A stretch of 13,556 nt of DNA from Sutterella parvirubra YIT 11816 (GTDB lineage Bacteria; Pseudomonadota; Gammaproteobacteria; Burkholderiales; Burkholderiaceae_F), in NCBI RefSeq assembly GCF_000250875.1, contig NZ_JH604946.1, forward strand, positions 34,606 to 48,161, in the 5' to 3' direction. The notes beneath the pieces were generated by a model that ran no database searches, was not told where the DNA came from, and saw only the letters and a list, made by a program, of their open reading frames with translations. The position numbers were made by a program, and so were the translations under genes. This document shows positions 6,876 to 13,331 of this stretch, piece after piece; within the stretch, counting starts at the first letter, position 1; each line of letters begins with the position of its first letter.

Positions 6876-7820
6876 ATGAATCGTCGACATCTTCTGCAAG
6901 GTGCGGCCGCCACGTTCGGCGGTCTTGCCGCCCTCGGCTCGTCCGCCGCGCACGCCAAGGTTGCGCCGGTCACGATGAAGGACCGCACCTTCGAACCGAT
7001 CAAGCTCCCGCGTCCGATTTCGCTCGCCGCGCTCACCGTGCTCGACGTCTCGCCCGCGAATCAGGTGCTCTGCGCCGCGGCGGCGGGCTACAGCCACGTC
7101 GGCATCCGCCTGGTGCCGGCGACCCCCACGGAAACGCAGTGGGACATGATCGGCGACACGCCGATGATCCGCCAGGTCGAAGCCAACCTCAAGGCGACCG
7201 GCATCAAGGTGATGGACATCGAAATCCTGCGCATCAAGCCCGACACCCGCGCCGTCAACTGGAAGGCGTTCTTTGAAACGGGTGCGCGCCTGGGCGCCAC
7301 CAACGTGCTCTGCGCCGGGAACGACCCGGACCTCAACCGTCTGATGGACAACTACGCCGAGCTCTGCGAAATCGCGCATCCCTACGGGCTCTCGCTCTCG
7401 ATCGAGCCCATGCCGTGGTGCGACATTTCGACCGTGAAGCAGGCGGGCGACGTGATGGCGAAGGTGAACCGTCCGAACGCGGGCGTCCTCGTCGATCCGA
7501 TCCACTTCTTCCGAGCGAAGAACACCTTCGCCGACATCGACAACCTCCCGAAGGGGTCGCTCAAGTACTGCCAGATGTGCGACATCACGAAGGAAATGCC
7601 CAAGGACATGGACGGGATCCTCTACCAGGCCCGCAACTACCGTCTGTCGCCGGGCACCGGCGCCGCGGATCTCGTTGGGCTCCTCAAGCACCTCCCGGGT
7701 CTGCCGATCTCGATCGAAGCCTGCAACGCGGACCTCGCGCTCACGATGTCGCCCCTGGACCGCGCCCGCATGTACTTGGAAGACATGGTCGCGGTGCTGA
7801 ACGCCGCCGGCGAATACTGA
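6876..7820 (+). CDS. Tat-exported TIM-barrel sugar isomerase/epimerase-like protein
   Basis: A 314-residue protein of the xylose isomerase-like TIM barrel (AP endonuclease 2) superfamily. The N-terminus MNRRHLLQGAAATFGG to AAHA (1-27) is a twin-arginine signal, so the enzyme should work in the periplasm, which is unusual for the family. The probable metal site is E177 (SIEP), D207 (VDPIH) with H210 nearby, Q233 (YCQMCD) in the place often held by His, and E281 (SIEA). RNYRLSPGTGAADL (253-266) is the usual motif before the last strand. Relatives include sugar-phosphate epimerases, inosose dehydratase and 3-dehydroshikimate dehydratase; the reaction here cannot be named. AGGAG (6862-6866), 9 bases before the ATG, fixes the start. 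It heads an operon with a tetraheme cytochrome and a flavoprotein, so it probably prepares or further converts the substrate of that redox couple. Confidence 0.87.
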   Translation: MNRRHLLQGAAATFGGLAALGSSAAHAKVAPVTMKDRTFEPIKLPRPISLAALTVLDVSPANQVLCAAAAGYSHVGIRLVPATPTETQWDMIGDTPMIRQVEANLKATGIKVMDIEILRIKPDTRAVNWKAFFETGARLGATNVLCAGNDPDLNRLMDNYAELCEIAHPYGLSLSIEPMPWCDISTVKQAGDVMAKVNRPNAGVLVDPIHFFRAKNTFADIDNLPKGSLKYCQMCDITKEMPKDMDGILYQARNYRLSPGTGAADLVGLLKHLPGLPISIEACNADLALTMSPLDRARMYLEDMVAVLNAAGEY

Positions 7821-7831
7821 TTTCCCCCACC

Positions 7832-7907
7832 GGCGCAGTCCGGGTCCGGACTTCCGGCCGCTTCCTGAGCTTCGAAGCGGTGCTCAAGCCCCGGTCCCGA
7901 CTGCGCC
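7832..7907 (+). promoter_or_regulatory. Intercistronic stem-loop ahead of the cytochrome gene
   Basis: GGCGCAGTC (7832-7840) pairs perfectly with GACTGCGCC (7899-7907). After a one-base bulge GGG (7842-7844) pairs with CCC (7896-7898), and CCGG (7846-7849) pairs with CCGG (7891-7894). Inside, CCGCTTC pairs with GAAGCGG, and TGAGC can instead pair with GCTCA. No T-run follows, so this is not an intrinsic terminator. It fits an mRNA-stabilising or processing element that lets the cytochrome be made at a different level from the epimerase. Confidence 0.6.
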
Positions 7908-7930
7908 ACCAACCAAGAGAGAACCACAAG

Positions 7931-8266
7931 ATGATGAAGCAGCTCTTCTGCGCGATCGCGCTTGCCGCCACGCTCGGCGTCGGCGCCGCGAACGCCGCCG
8001 AAATGAAGGCGATGGGTCCCCACGCCTCGCTCCCCTGCGACACGTGCCACGCCGGCGGCAAGTTCGTCGCCCCCGCCAAGGAAACGTGCCTGCAGTGCCA
8101 CCAGTCCTATGAGGCCGTGGCGAAGCGCACCGAAAAGATGACGCCCAATCCCCACTCGTCGCACCGCGGCGAGCCCAACTGCACGAACTGCCACAGCATG
8201 CACGCGAAGCCCCGCTTCGAATGCAACGACTGCCACACGTTCGACATCAAGATGAAGGGGGAATAA
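7931..8266 (+). CDS. Periplasmic tetraheme cytochrome c (c3-like)
   Basis: A 111-residue electron carrier with a Sec signal peptide (about 1-22, ending ANA). The mature part of about 89 residues has four heme-binding CXXCH motifs: CDTCH (36-40), CLQCH (53-57), CTNCH (84-88) and CNDCH (98-102). Extra histidines H31, H75, H78 and H91 can serve as distal ligands, giving four bis-His hemes. Motif spacing and length match the tetraheme domain that is fused to the flavin domain in Shewanella flavocytochrome c3; here it is a separate subunit. It lies 3 bases before the flavoprotein gene and probably passes electrons between a membrane quinol oxidoreductase and that flavoprotein. The start could be either of two adjacent ATGs (7931 or 7934); AAGAGAG (7914-7920) is the likely ribosome-binding site. 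The upstream part of the frame, back to 7415, is spurious. Confidence 0.93.
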   Translation: MMKQLFCAIALAATLGVGAANAAEMKAMGPHASLPCDTCHAGGKFVAPAKETCLQCHQSYEAVAKRTEKMTPNPHSSHRGEPNCTNCHSMHAKPRFECNDCHTFDIKMKGE

Positions 8267-8269
8267 AGC

Positions 8270-9814
8270 ATGACCAAGATTGATATGAGCCGCCGCAGCT
8301 TCCTCGGCACCGCCGCGGCCGCCACGACCGCCGCGGCCTTCTCGGGCGCCGCGATGGCGCAGTCCACCTCGAAGGACATCCCCGCGAAGTGGGACATGGA
8401 AGCCGACGTCGTCGTTTTGGGTTGCGGCGGCGCCGGCATGATGGCCGCCTGCCAGGCCCATGACCGCGGCGCGAAGGTCGCCGTGTTCGACAAGGGTCTC
8501 TCGCCCTTTCATACCGGCACGAACCTCTGCGGCGGCCTCTTCACCGCCTGGGGTTCGCGCATGCAGAAGGCCGACCCGGAAGGTCAGAAGGACACGTGGG
8601 AAACGTTCGCGAACGACATCATCGCCTACGGCGAACACATGAGCTTGAAGGAACCGGTCTACGCCTTCGCGAAGCACTCGGGTGAAGCCTTCGACTGGCT
8701 CGAAGACCATGGCTTGGCGCCCCACCATCTCGAAAAGTACGCGGGCCATTCGCAGCTTCGCGCCCACCGTCAGGAATCCTTCAAGGGCCGCGACTACATC
8801 GAAGTGCTCGTGAAGGAACTCGCCGCGCGCAAGATCGAAATCCAGCACCGCATGGGCGTGCAGAAGTTCTTCTTCGACGAAAAGGCGAACAAGGTCGTCG
8901 GCGTCGCGGTCGGCAACGGCGAAAAGACCATCACCTGCAGCGCCAAGATGGGCGTCGTGATGGCGACGGGCGGCATCACCGGCACGCCTCAGTCGCTCGA
9001 CTTCTGGGTTCCGTCCGTCGCCGGCAAGGGCGTCGCGATCGGCGGCCCGTCGAACGACGGCGAAGCGCTCCGCATCGCGGTGCGCGACTTGGGCGTCCCG
9101 CTCTCGCACATGCAGTACATCGCGTCCTACCCCTGCGGCATCGTCGTGAACGGCCGCAACGGCCCCTACTGCCGTTGGTGGTTCATCACCGGTCAGGGCG
9201 GCATCCTCATCAACAAGAACGGCAAGCGCTTCGTCACCGAACTCGAAGGCATCTGCCACGTGACGCCGAAGTTGGCCGGCAACCCCGACGGCTGCCACTA
9301 CGTCCTCGCCGACCAGGGCACGTGGGAGCGCACGCTCCAGAAGATCAAGCTGGGCGCGCTCGTGGGTCTGCCCTCCTGGACGGCGGAACGCGTTGAAGCC
9401 GAATTCGCCAAGGGCGACAACCTCTGGAAGTGCGACACGTTGGAAGAGCTCTGCCAGAAGTCCGGCGTCAACCTCGAAGGCCTCAAGGAACAGATCGCCG
9501 TCTGGAACAAGGCCGTCGACGCGAAGAACGACCTCCAGTTCGGCCGCACCGACATGCAGCACAAGCTCGGCAAGGGCCCGTACTACATGATCCGCATGTT
9601 CCCGTGGAACAACCTCTCCTGCGGCGGCGTGCGCGTCACGGAACAGTTCGAAGTGCTCGGCTGGGACCTCAAGCCCGTCGGCGGCCTCTACGCTGCCGGT
9701 GAAACGGTCGCGGGCGTCCACGGCGCCTTCTACTGCGGCGGCAACGCCTGCGGCTTCGCCCACACGTCCGGCTTCATGGCCGGGAAGTACGTGACGGGCT
9801 GGAAGGAAGCGTAA
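8270..9814 (+). CDS. Tat-exported FAD-binding flavoprotein, fumarate reductase-like fold, divergent active site
   Basis: A 514-residue FAD_binding_2 protein. SRRSFLG (7-13) and a hydrophobic run ending AMA (28-30) form a clear twin-arginine signal. FAD contacts are VLGCGGAGMMAA (49-60), MATGG (231-235) and LYAAGETVAGVHG (473-485). None of the four catalytic residues of Shewanella fumarate reductase is visible. After KRFV the proton-donor Arg position is Ile328, the HTMGG histidine is replaced in NNLSCGG (447-453), and NRLGG becomes FYCGG (487-491). The protein has thirteen cysteines, many for a periplasmic enzyme. It is probably a reductase or dehydrogenase for another organic compound, exchanging electrons with the tetraheme cytochrome encoded 3 bases upstream. 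AGGGGGA (8256-8262), 7 bases ahead of the ATG, is a strong ribosome-binding site and lies in the end of the cytochrome gene, suggesting coupled translation. Confidence 0.88.
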   Translation: MTKIDMSRRSFLGTAAAATTAAAFSGAAMAQSTSKDIPAKWDMEADVVVLGCGGAGMMAACQAHDRGAKVAVFDKGLSPFHTGTNLCGGLFTAWGSRMQKADPEGQKDTWETFANDIIAYGEHMSLKEPVYAFAKHSGEAFDWLEDHGLAPHHLEKYAGHSQLRAHRQESFKGRDYIEVLVKELAARKIEIQHRMGVQKFFFDEKANKVVGVAVGNGEKTITCSAKMGVVMATGGITGTPQSLDFWVPSVAGKGVAIGGPSNDGEALRIAVRDLGVPLSHMQYIASYPCGIVVNGRNGPYCRWWFITGQGGILINKNGKRFVTELEGICHVTPKLAGNPDGCHYVLADQGTWERTLQKIKLGALVGLPSWTAERVEAEFAKGDNLWKCDTLEELCQKSGVNLEGLKEQIAVWNKAVDAKNDLQFGRTDMQHKLGKGPYYMIRMFPWNNLSCGGVRVTEQFEVLGWDLKPVGGLYAAGETVAGVHGAFYCGGNACGFAHTSGFMAGKYVTGWKEA

Positions 9815-9999
9815 CCACGACTTCATAAGCGACAAAAACGTCCGGCCGACGCCATGACCCGTGAGCCGCAGTTGGTCGCTGCGGCCTCCGGGCCCGGCCG
9901 GGACCGCACCGACGGGCGAGTTCCTCTCTCTCCTCTCCTTCCTCGTCCGGAGATGCCTTGCAGACGACATGCAGGAGCGGAAGTCCTGTATCCGCTGGC

Positions 10000-10036
10000 C
10001 GCCTCGGTTCCTCACGGAGCCGGGGCGCTTTTTTTT
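10000..10036 (+). terminator. Strong Rho-independent terminator of the reductase operon
   Basis: A 12-bp stem (10000-10011 with 10016-10027, two G-U pairs, loop TCAC) is followed by eight T residues (10029-10036). It lies 186 bases after the flavoprotein stop. The intervening sequence also has dyads: GCCGCAG/CTGCGGC (9865-9871/9879-9885), CCGGGCCCGG (9888-9897) and GCGGA/TCCGC (9977-9981/9991-9995). The transcript therefore has a long folded 3' end. Confidence 0.85.
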
Positions 10037-10086
10037 GATGAGCGGCCTCAAGGGGCTGGCGAGCGGGCATGTCCGGCTGCTCCCGT

Positions 10087-10162
10087 GCGCATCGCAAAAA
10101 TGCGAGTCGCAAATTTGCGAGTCACACCATGCGACTCGCAAATTTGCGAAACGGCGATGCGC
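10087..10162. repeat. Nested palindromic element (REP/MITE-like or clustered binding sites)
   Basis: Outer arms GCGCATCGC (10087-10095) and GCGATGCGC (10154-10162) are perfect inverted repeats. Inside lies a 17-bp perfect inverted repeat (10107-10123 with 10133-10149) around a 9-base loop. Each inner arm contains the 14-bp palindrome TCGCAAATTTGCGA (10107-10120 and 10136-10149). A near copy TCGCAAAAATGCGA is at 10092-10105 and a decayed copy TCACACCATGCGA at 10122-10134, so four sites follow one another every 14-15 bases. Confidence 0.85.
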
Positions 10163-10203
10163 TCGTCGGAGTGCCCGACGGGACGGCTGCAGGAGGAGGG
10201 GGC

Positions 10204-10365
10204 GTGAAGGACTCGGAGGCTGTGAAGAGCGTGATGGACGTGAAGATCGTGAAGATCGTGAAGATCGTGAAGACCCAAAGGTTCCTCTTCAAAGGGCTCC
10301 GGGCACGCACGAAGGATTCGTGCGGGCGCCGTCCGCCCGACCGGTGCGCTCGGGAAGGGCACTGA
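10204..10365 (+). CDS. Possible small ORF, 53 residues (doubtful)
   Basis: A GTG at 10204 is preceded at 7 bases by a perfect AGGAGG (10191-10196) and opens a 53-codon frame to TGA 10363-10365. The product would start MKDSEAVKSVMDVKIVKIVK and is basic, with a Val-Lys-Ile/Asp repeat encoded by the 9-bp tandem units and no recognisable domain. The Shine-Dalgarno is the best argument for it. Against it are the repetitive composition, the lack of a promoter and the absence of any family I recognise. Confidence 0.2.
   Translation: MKDSEAVKSVMDVKIVKIVKIVKTQRFLFKGLRARTKDSCGRRPPDRCAREGH
10222..10275 (+). repeat. 9-bp tandem repeat, six units (three identical)
   Basis: Units GTGAAGAGC, GTGATGGAC, then GTGAAGATC three times and GTGAAGACC run without gaps. 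The array is out of place in an otherwise irregular intergenic region and may vary in copy number between strains. Confidence 0.85.
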
Positions 10366-10405
10366 CGCCGAGTACTTCATCGAGCGCCGCGCCGCGGACA
10401 AGGAA

Positions 10406-10436
10406 AAAGCCCGGCGACGTCGGTCGGCCGGGCTTT
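10406..10436 (-). terminator. Intrinsic terminator of bamD
   Basis: AAAGCCCGGC (10406-10415) and GCCGGGCTTT (10427-10436) form a perfect 10-bp stem. Read on the minus strand the hairpin ends in TTTTT, 22 bases past the bamD stop. On the plus strand the T-run is only three bases, so it works mainly for bamD. Confidence 0.82.
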
Positions 10437-10457
10437 GGAAATCGTCCTGCGGAAGGC

Positions 10458-11249
10458 TTATCGGTCGCGAAGGGCCGGGTTGACCTTCCCCTTGTTGAGC
10501 TCGAGGAGTCGGCGCGTATCCGCGGCGAGGTCGGGCATCTTCAGGTTGTCGTAGGCGTTCGCGATCAATTCCAGCGCATCGTCGCGGAACGGTGTCTGCT
10601 GGAATTCGGAAACGACGCGCTGGGCGCGCTCGATCGCGGCCACGTAGGCGTGGCGGACGTAGTAGTATTGCGCGGTTTTGAGTTCGTGCTCGGCCTGCGC
10701 CAGCACGAGGCCATGCATGCGGCGGCGGGCTTCCGGCGCGAAGCGGCTCTGCGGATAGCGGAGCACGAGTTCCTTCAACGTGTCGAACGCTTCGCGCGAA
10801 GCGTTGGCGTCGCGTTCGGCGAGGTCTTCGGCGGCGAGGATGTTGAACCAGCTGTCGGTTTCGTTGAGCGTCGCGAGCGCCTTCAGGTACATGACGTAGT
10901 CGCTGTTGGCGTGGTTCGGGTAGGAGCGCAGGAACCGGTCCGCGGCCTGCACCGCCCCCGGCGCGTCGCCGTCCTTCCACGTCGCGTAGATCAGCTCGAT
11001 CTGCGCCTGCTGGGCGTACTGACCGAAGGGATAGCGCGCCTCAAGCTTCTGGTAGTAGTCCTTCGCCTGCGTCCAGTTGCTATCATCCAAGGCGATTCGC
11101 GCCTCGCTGTAGAGTTTGTCCGCCGACCAGTCCAGCGTCGGGTCCGTCTCCAGACTCTGCAGCCAGGAGCACGATGCGGTCGCAAGCGTGACCGTGACGA
11201 GCGCGGCTGCCCGCATGACGAGACGCTTCAAAGGGAATTCCATTTTCAT
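10458..11249 (-). CDS. bamD: Outer membrane protein assembly factor BamD
   Basis: A 263-residue outer-membrane lipoprotein of the BAM complex, which inserts beta-barrel proteins; BamD (ComL/YfiO) is its essential lipoprotein partner of BamA. Residues 1-26 are a lipoprotein signal with lipobox LATASC and acylated Cys27. Tetratricopeptide-like helical repeats fill the rest, with family features DKLYSEARIALDDSNWTQAKDYYQKLEARYPFG, then QQAQIELIYATWKDGD and RFLRSYPNHANSDYVMYLKALA. Length fits the family (about 245-270). ATGs lie at 11249, 11243 and 11216; the first is used here because the TATAAT at 11282-11287 would give a leader of about 25 bases, but none has a good Shine-Dalgarno. The divergent neighbour rluD is the same as in Escherichia coli. 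Confidence 0.93.
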   Translation of the reverse strand: MKMEFPLKRLVMRAAALVTVTLATASCSWLQSLETDPTLDWSADKLYSEARIALDDSNWTQAKDYYQKLEARYPFGQYAQQAQIELIYATWKDGDAPGAVQAADRFLRSYPNHANSDYVMYLKALATLNETDSWFNILAAEDLAERDANASREAFDTLKELVLRYPQSRFAPEARRRMHGLVLAQAEHELKTAQYYYVRHAYVAAIERAQRVVSEFQQTPFRDDALELIANAYDNLKMPDLAADTRRLLELNKGKVNPALRDR

Positions 11250-12318
11250 GACCAGTTCTGAAGACGAAATCAAGTTTGCTGATTATAGCGATGGGGCTTC
11301 TTCCGAAGAAGAAGCCGCGGACGAGAATTTACCATCATTCATGGTGGAGGGATTTTGGGGTGAGCGCCTCGACAAGGTGTTGGCGTCGCTCATGCCCGAA
11401 GTCTCGCGCGCCCGCCTTCAGAAGCTGATTGAAACAGGCGGCGTCGAGGTGAACGGCCGGGTCGTCGAAAAGGTCCGTGAAAAGGTGACGGAGGGGGACG
11501 AAATCCAGCTTCTGGAAGAGCCCCGCATCGACGAATCGCTCGCGTACGAGCCCCAGGAAGTCGACTTCGACGTCATGTACGAGGACGACACGATCATCGT
11601 GGTCTCAAAGCCCGCGGGCCTCGTCGTCCACCCGGGCGCGGGGAACCCCTGCGGAACGCTTCTGAACGGGCTTCTTCACCGCTACCCGGAACTCCGTGAA
11701 GTGCCGCGCGCCGGGATCGTGCACCGCTTGGACCGCGATACGACGGGGCTCATGGTCGTCGCGCGCACCTTGGCCGCGCAGACCAACCTCGTGCGCCAGC
11801 TCCAGGAGCGCACCGTGAAGCGCGAATACTGGGCGCTCACGATCGGGACCAGCGCCGCCGACTTCGTCGTCGAAGTGCCGATCGGGCGCGATCCGCGCTC
11901 GCGCATCCGCTTCAAGGGTTTCCCCGGCTCCACGGGCGTGCGCGCGAAGCCCGCACGCACCCGCGTGAAGACCGTCGGTTGGAGCGAATTCGAGGGCGTG
12001 CCCGTTTCGTGGGTCGCGTGCAGGCTCGATACCGGCCGCACGCACCAGATCCGCGTGCACCTCACCGGCGAAGACCTTCCCTTGATCGGCGACCAGATCT
12101 ACCGCGGCCGCGCCCCCGGCATCGGCGTCAAGCTCGAAAACATGCTCGACTTCCACCGCCAGGCGCTCCACGCCTCGCGCCTGGGGCTCGTGCACCCGGC
12201 GACGGGCGAGCAGATGGAATGGTTCGTGCCGCCCCCTGAAGACATGATCGAATTGATGGAGACGCTCGACTTCGGTCCGTGGGACCGCCCGGTCGACGTC
12301 TTCGAGCGTCAGTACTGA
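11248..12318 (+). CDS. rluD: 23S rRNA pseudouridine(1911/1915/1917) synthase RluD
   Basis: A 356-residue RluA-family pseudouridine synthase that modifies helix 69 of 23S rRNA. The N-terminal S4 RNA-binding domain covers about 38-90 (GERLDKVLASLMPEVSRARLQKLIE, then VNGRVV). The catalytic domain contains VVSKPAGLVVHPGAG (118-132), the active-site motif HRLDRDTTGL with Asp162, REYWALTIG (192-200) and the C-terminal GRTHQIRVHL (263-272). Residues 1-33 are an acidic extension that is common in betaproteobacterial homologues. AAGGGA at 11231-11236 lies 11 bases before the ATG; the alternative ATG 11341 would drop the extension and has no ribosome-binding site. The gene is followed after 48 bases by pgeF, an order also found in E. 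coli. Confidence 0.94.
   Translation: MTSSEDEIKFADYSDGASSEEEAADENLPSFMVEGFWGERLDKVLASLMPEVSRARLQKLIETGGVEVNGRVVEKVREKVTEGDEIQLLEEPRIDESLAYEPQEVDFDVMYEDDTIIVVSKPAGLVVHPGAGNPCGTLLNGLLHRYPELREVPRAGIVHRLDRDTTGLMVVARTLAAQTNLVRQLQERTVKREYWALTIGTSAADFVVEVPIGRDPRSRIRFKGFPGSTGVRAKPARTRVKTVGWSEFEGVPVSWVACRLDTGRTHQIRVHLTGEDLPLIGDQIYRGRAPGIGVKLENMLDFHRQALHASRLGLVHPATGEQMEWFVPPPEDMIELMETLDFGPWDRPVDVFERQY
11282..11287 (-). promoter_or_regulatory. Perfect -10 box for bamD, inside the rluD N-terminal codons
   Basis: Read on the minus strand, 11287-11282 is TATAAT, a perfect sigma-70 -10 hexamer and rare in DNA of this composition. The -35 hexamer at 17-base spacing is TTCTTC (11310-11305), a poor match. The predicted start near 11275 gives a short bamD leader. 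Confidence 0.5.
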
Positions 12319-12366
12319 TTTTTGAACTCTCCGAAATCCTCTCCCCAACAAGAAAACGGTGGAACG

Positions 12367-13188
12367 ATGTCCGAACTCTTCAAACCCGGTCTCGACATGC
12401 TCCAGCCCGGCGCCGACTGGCGCGCCGCGGCGCCCGCCAACGTCGACGTGCTCTTCACCTGCCGTGAGGGCGGCGTCTCGTCCGGCCCCTGGGGCGACGA
12501 AAACGGCGTGATGGGCCTCAACGTGGGCCCGCACACGGGCGACTTCGCCGCCTGCGTGAAGATGAACCGCCAGATCGTCTCGCAGTTGGTCCCCTCCGAC
12601 CCGAAGTGGCTGAAGCAGGTCCACGGCACGCGCGTCGTCGCGGCCGAAACGGTCGAGGGCGAGCCCGAAGCCGACGCGGCCGTTTCGATGACGCCCGGCG
12701 TCGTCGCCGTCGTGATGGTGGCGGACTGCCTCCCCGTGATGATCGCCGACGCCGAAGGCCGCGCGGTCTGCGCGGTGCATGCGGGCTGGCGCGGTTTGGC
12801 CGACGGCGTCGTCCAAATGGGCGTCAAGGCCGTGCGCGACGCCGTGGGCGACGACGACGCCCGCATCGTCGTCTGGCTCGGGCCCCGCATCGGCCCCGAA
12901 GCCTTTGAAGTGGGCGAAGACGTCCGCGAGGCGATGAAGGCGAACCTTCCCAACGCCGACGCCGCCTTCCGTGAGGAGAACGGAAAGCTCTACGCCGACC
13001 TCGGGATGCTCGCGCGCGAGGCGCTCGGGCAGATGCGCGTCACGGATGCCGACATCTTCGACTGCGGGCTTTCCACCCACGCCGACAAGAAGCGCTTCTG
13101 GAGCTTCCGCCGCGACGGCGAGAAGGCCGGGCGCCACGCCGCGATGATCTGGCTGAAGCCCGAAGCGGCCGAAACCGCTCAGGCGTAA
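12367..13188 (+). CDS. pgeF: Peptidoglycan editing factor PgeF (YfiH/LACC1 family)
   Basis: A 273-residue member of the multicopper polyphenol oxidase-like (Cu-oxidase_4) family. E. coli PgeF removes wrongly incorporated L-Ser from UDP-MurNAc, keeping L-Ala in peptidoglycan; relatives also show purine nucleoside phosphorylase activity. Family marks are TCREGGVS (31-38), LNVG (51-54), KQVHG with H86, VADCLPVMI with C121 and [13 protein letters not shown] with H138; H86, C121 and H138 are the expected metal ligands. [13 protein letters not shown] (171-183) and FWSFRRDG (244-251) are also typical. The start is the ATG at 12367 with GGTGGA just upstream; the frame continues back to a TTG at 12322, which is less likely. 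It is probably co-transcribed with rluD. Confidence 0.93.
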   Translation: MSELFKPGLDMLQPGADWRAAAPANVDVLFTCREGGVSSGPWGDENGVMGLNVGPHTGDFAACVKMNRQIVSQLVPSDPKWLKQVHGTRVVAAETVEGEPEADAAVSMTPGVVAVVMVADCLPVMIADAEGRAVCAVHAGWRGLADGVVQMGVKAVRDAVGDDDARIVVWLGPRIGPEAFEVGEDVREAMKANLPNADAAFREENGKLYADLGMLAREALGQMRVTDADIFDCGLSTHADKKRFWSFRRDGEKAGRHAAMIWLKPEAAETAQA

Positions 13189-13214
13189 GCCGGCCTCGGC
13201 GACGTTTTGTTGTA

Positions 13215-13247
13215 GGATCGGGGCCCGACGGCCCCGATCCCCATTTT
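13215..13247 (+). terminator. Intrinsic terminator after pgeF
   Basis: GGATCGGGGCC (13215-13225) and GGCCCCGATCC (13230-13240) form a perfect 11-bp stem with loop CGAC, followed by CCATTTT. It lies 26 bases after the pgeF stop. The T-run is displaced by two bases, so efficiency is uncertain. Confidence 0.72.
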
Positions 13248-13331
13248 CCAAAGGGCCGGAACATCCGGACAAGACCCCGAAATCCCCAAACAAACCATCC
13301 ACACCCCACACAACAACCGACCCAGATCACC

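Larger units (their letters stand above)
9815..10457. other. Non-coding region downstream of the reductase operon
   Basis: These 643 bases hold a structured 3' region with a terminator (to 10036), a nested palindromic element (10087-10162), a 9-bp tandem repeat (10222-10275) inside a doubtful 53-codon ORF, further hairpins (10307-10323 and 10324-10338) and the terminator of bamD (10406-10436, minus strand). Longer frames across the region in both directions have no family resemblance and mostly translate repeats. Confidence 0.6.

Noticed and set aside
7832..7907. Stem-loop considered as a terminator
   Set aside because: No T-run follows the stem, and the two genes look co-transcribed.
7637..10141. 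834-codon open frame on the minus strand opposite the cytochrome and second flavoprotein
   Set aside because: Antisense to genes with heme and FAD motifs; composition is that of a shadow frame, and its start lies in the palindromic element.
10092..10149. CRISPR-like spacing of repeats
   Set aside because: Period is only 14-15 bases and there are no unique spacers; the units are palindromic and abut one another.
9861..11261. 466-codon open frame on the plus strand
   Set aside because: It runs through a terminator, the palindromes and the 9-bp repeat, and then antisense through bamD. No family resemblance.
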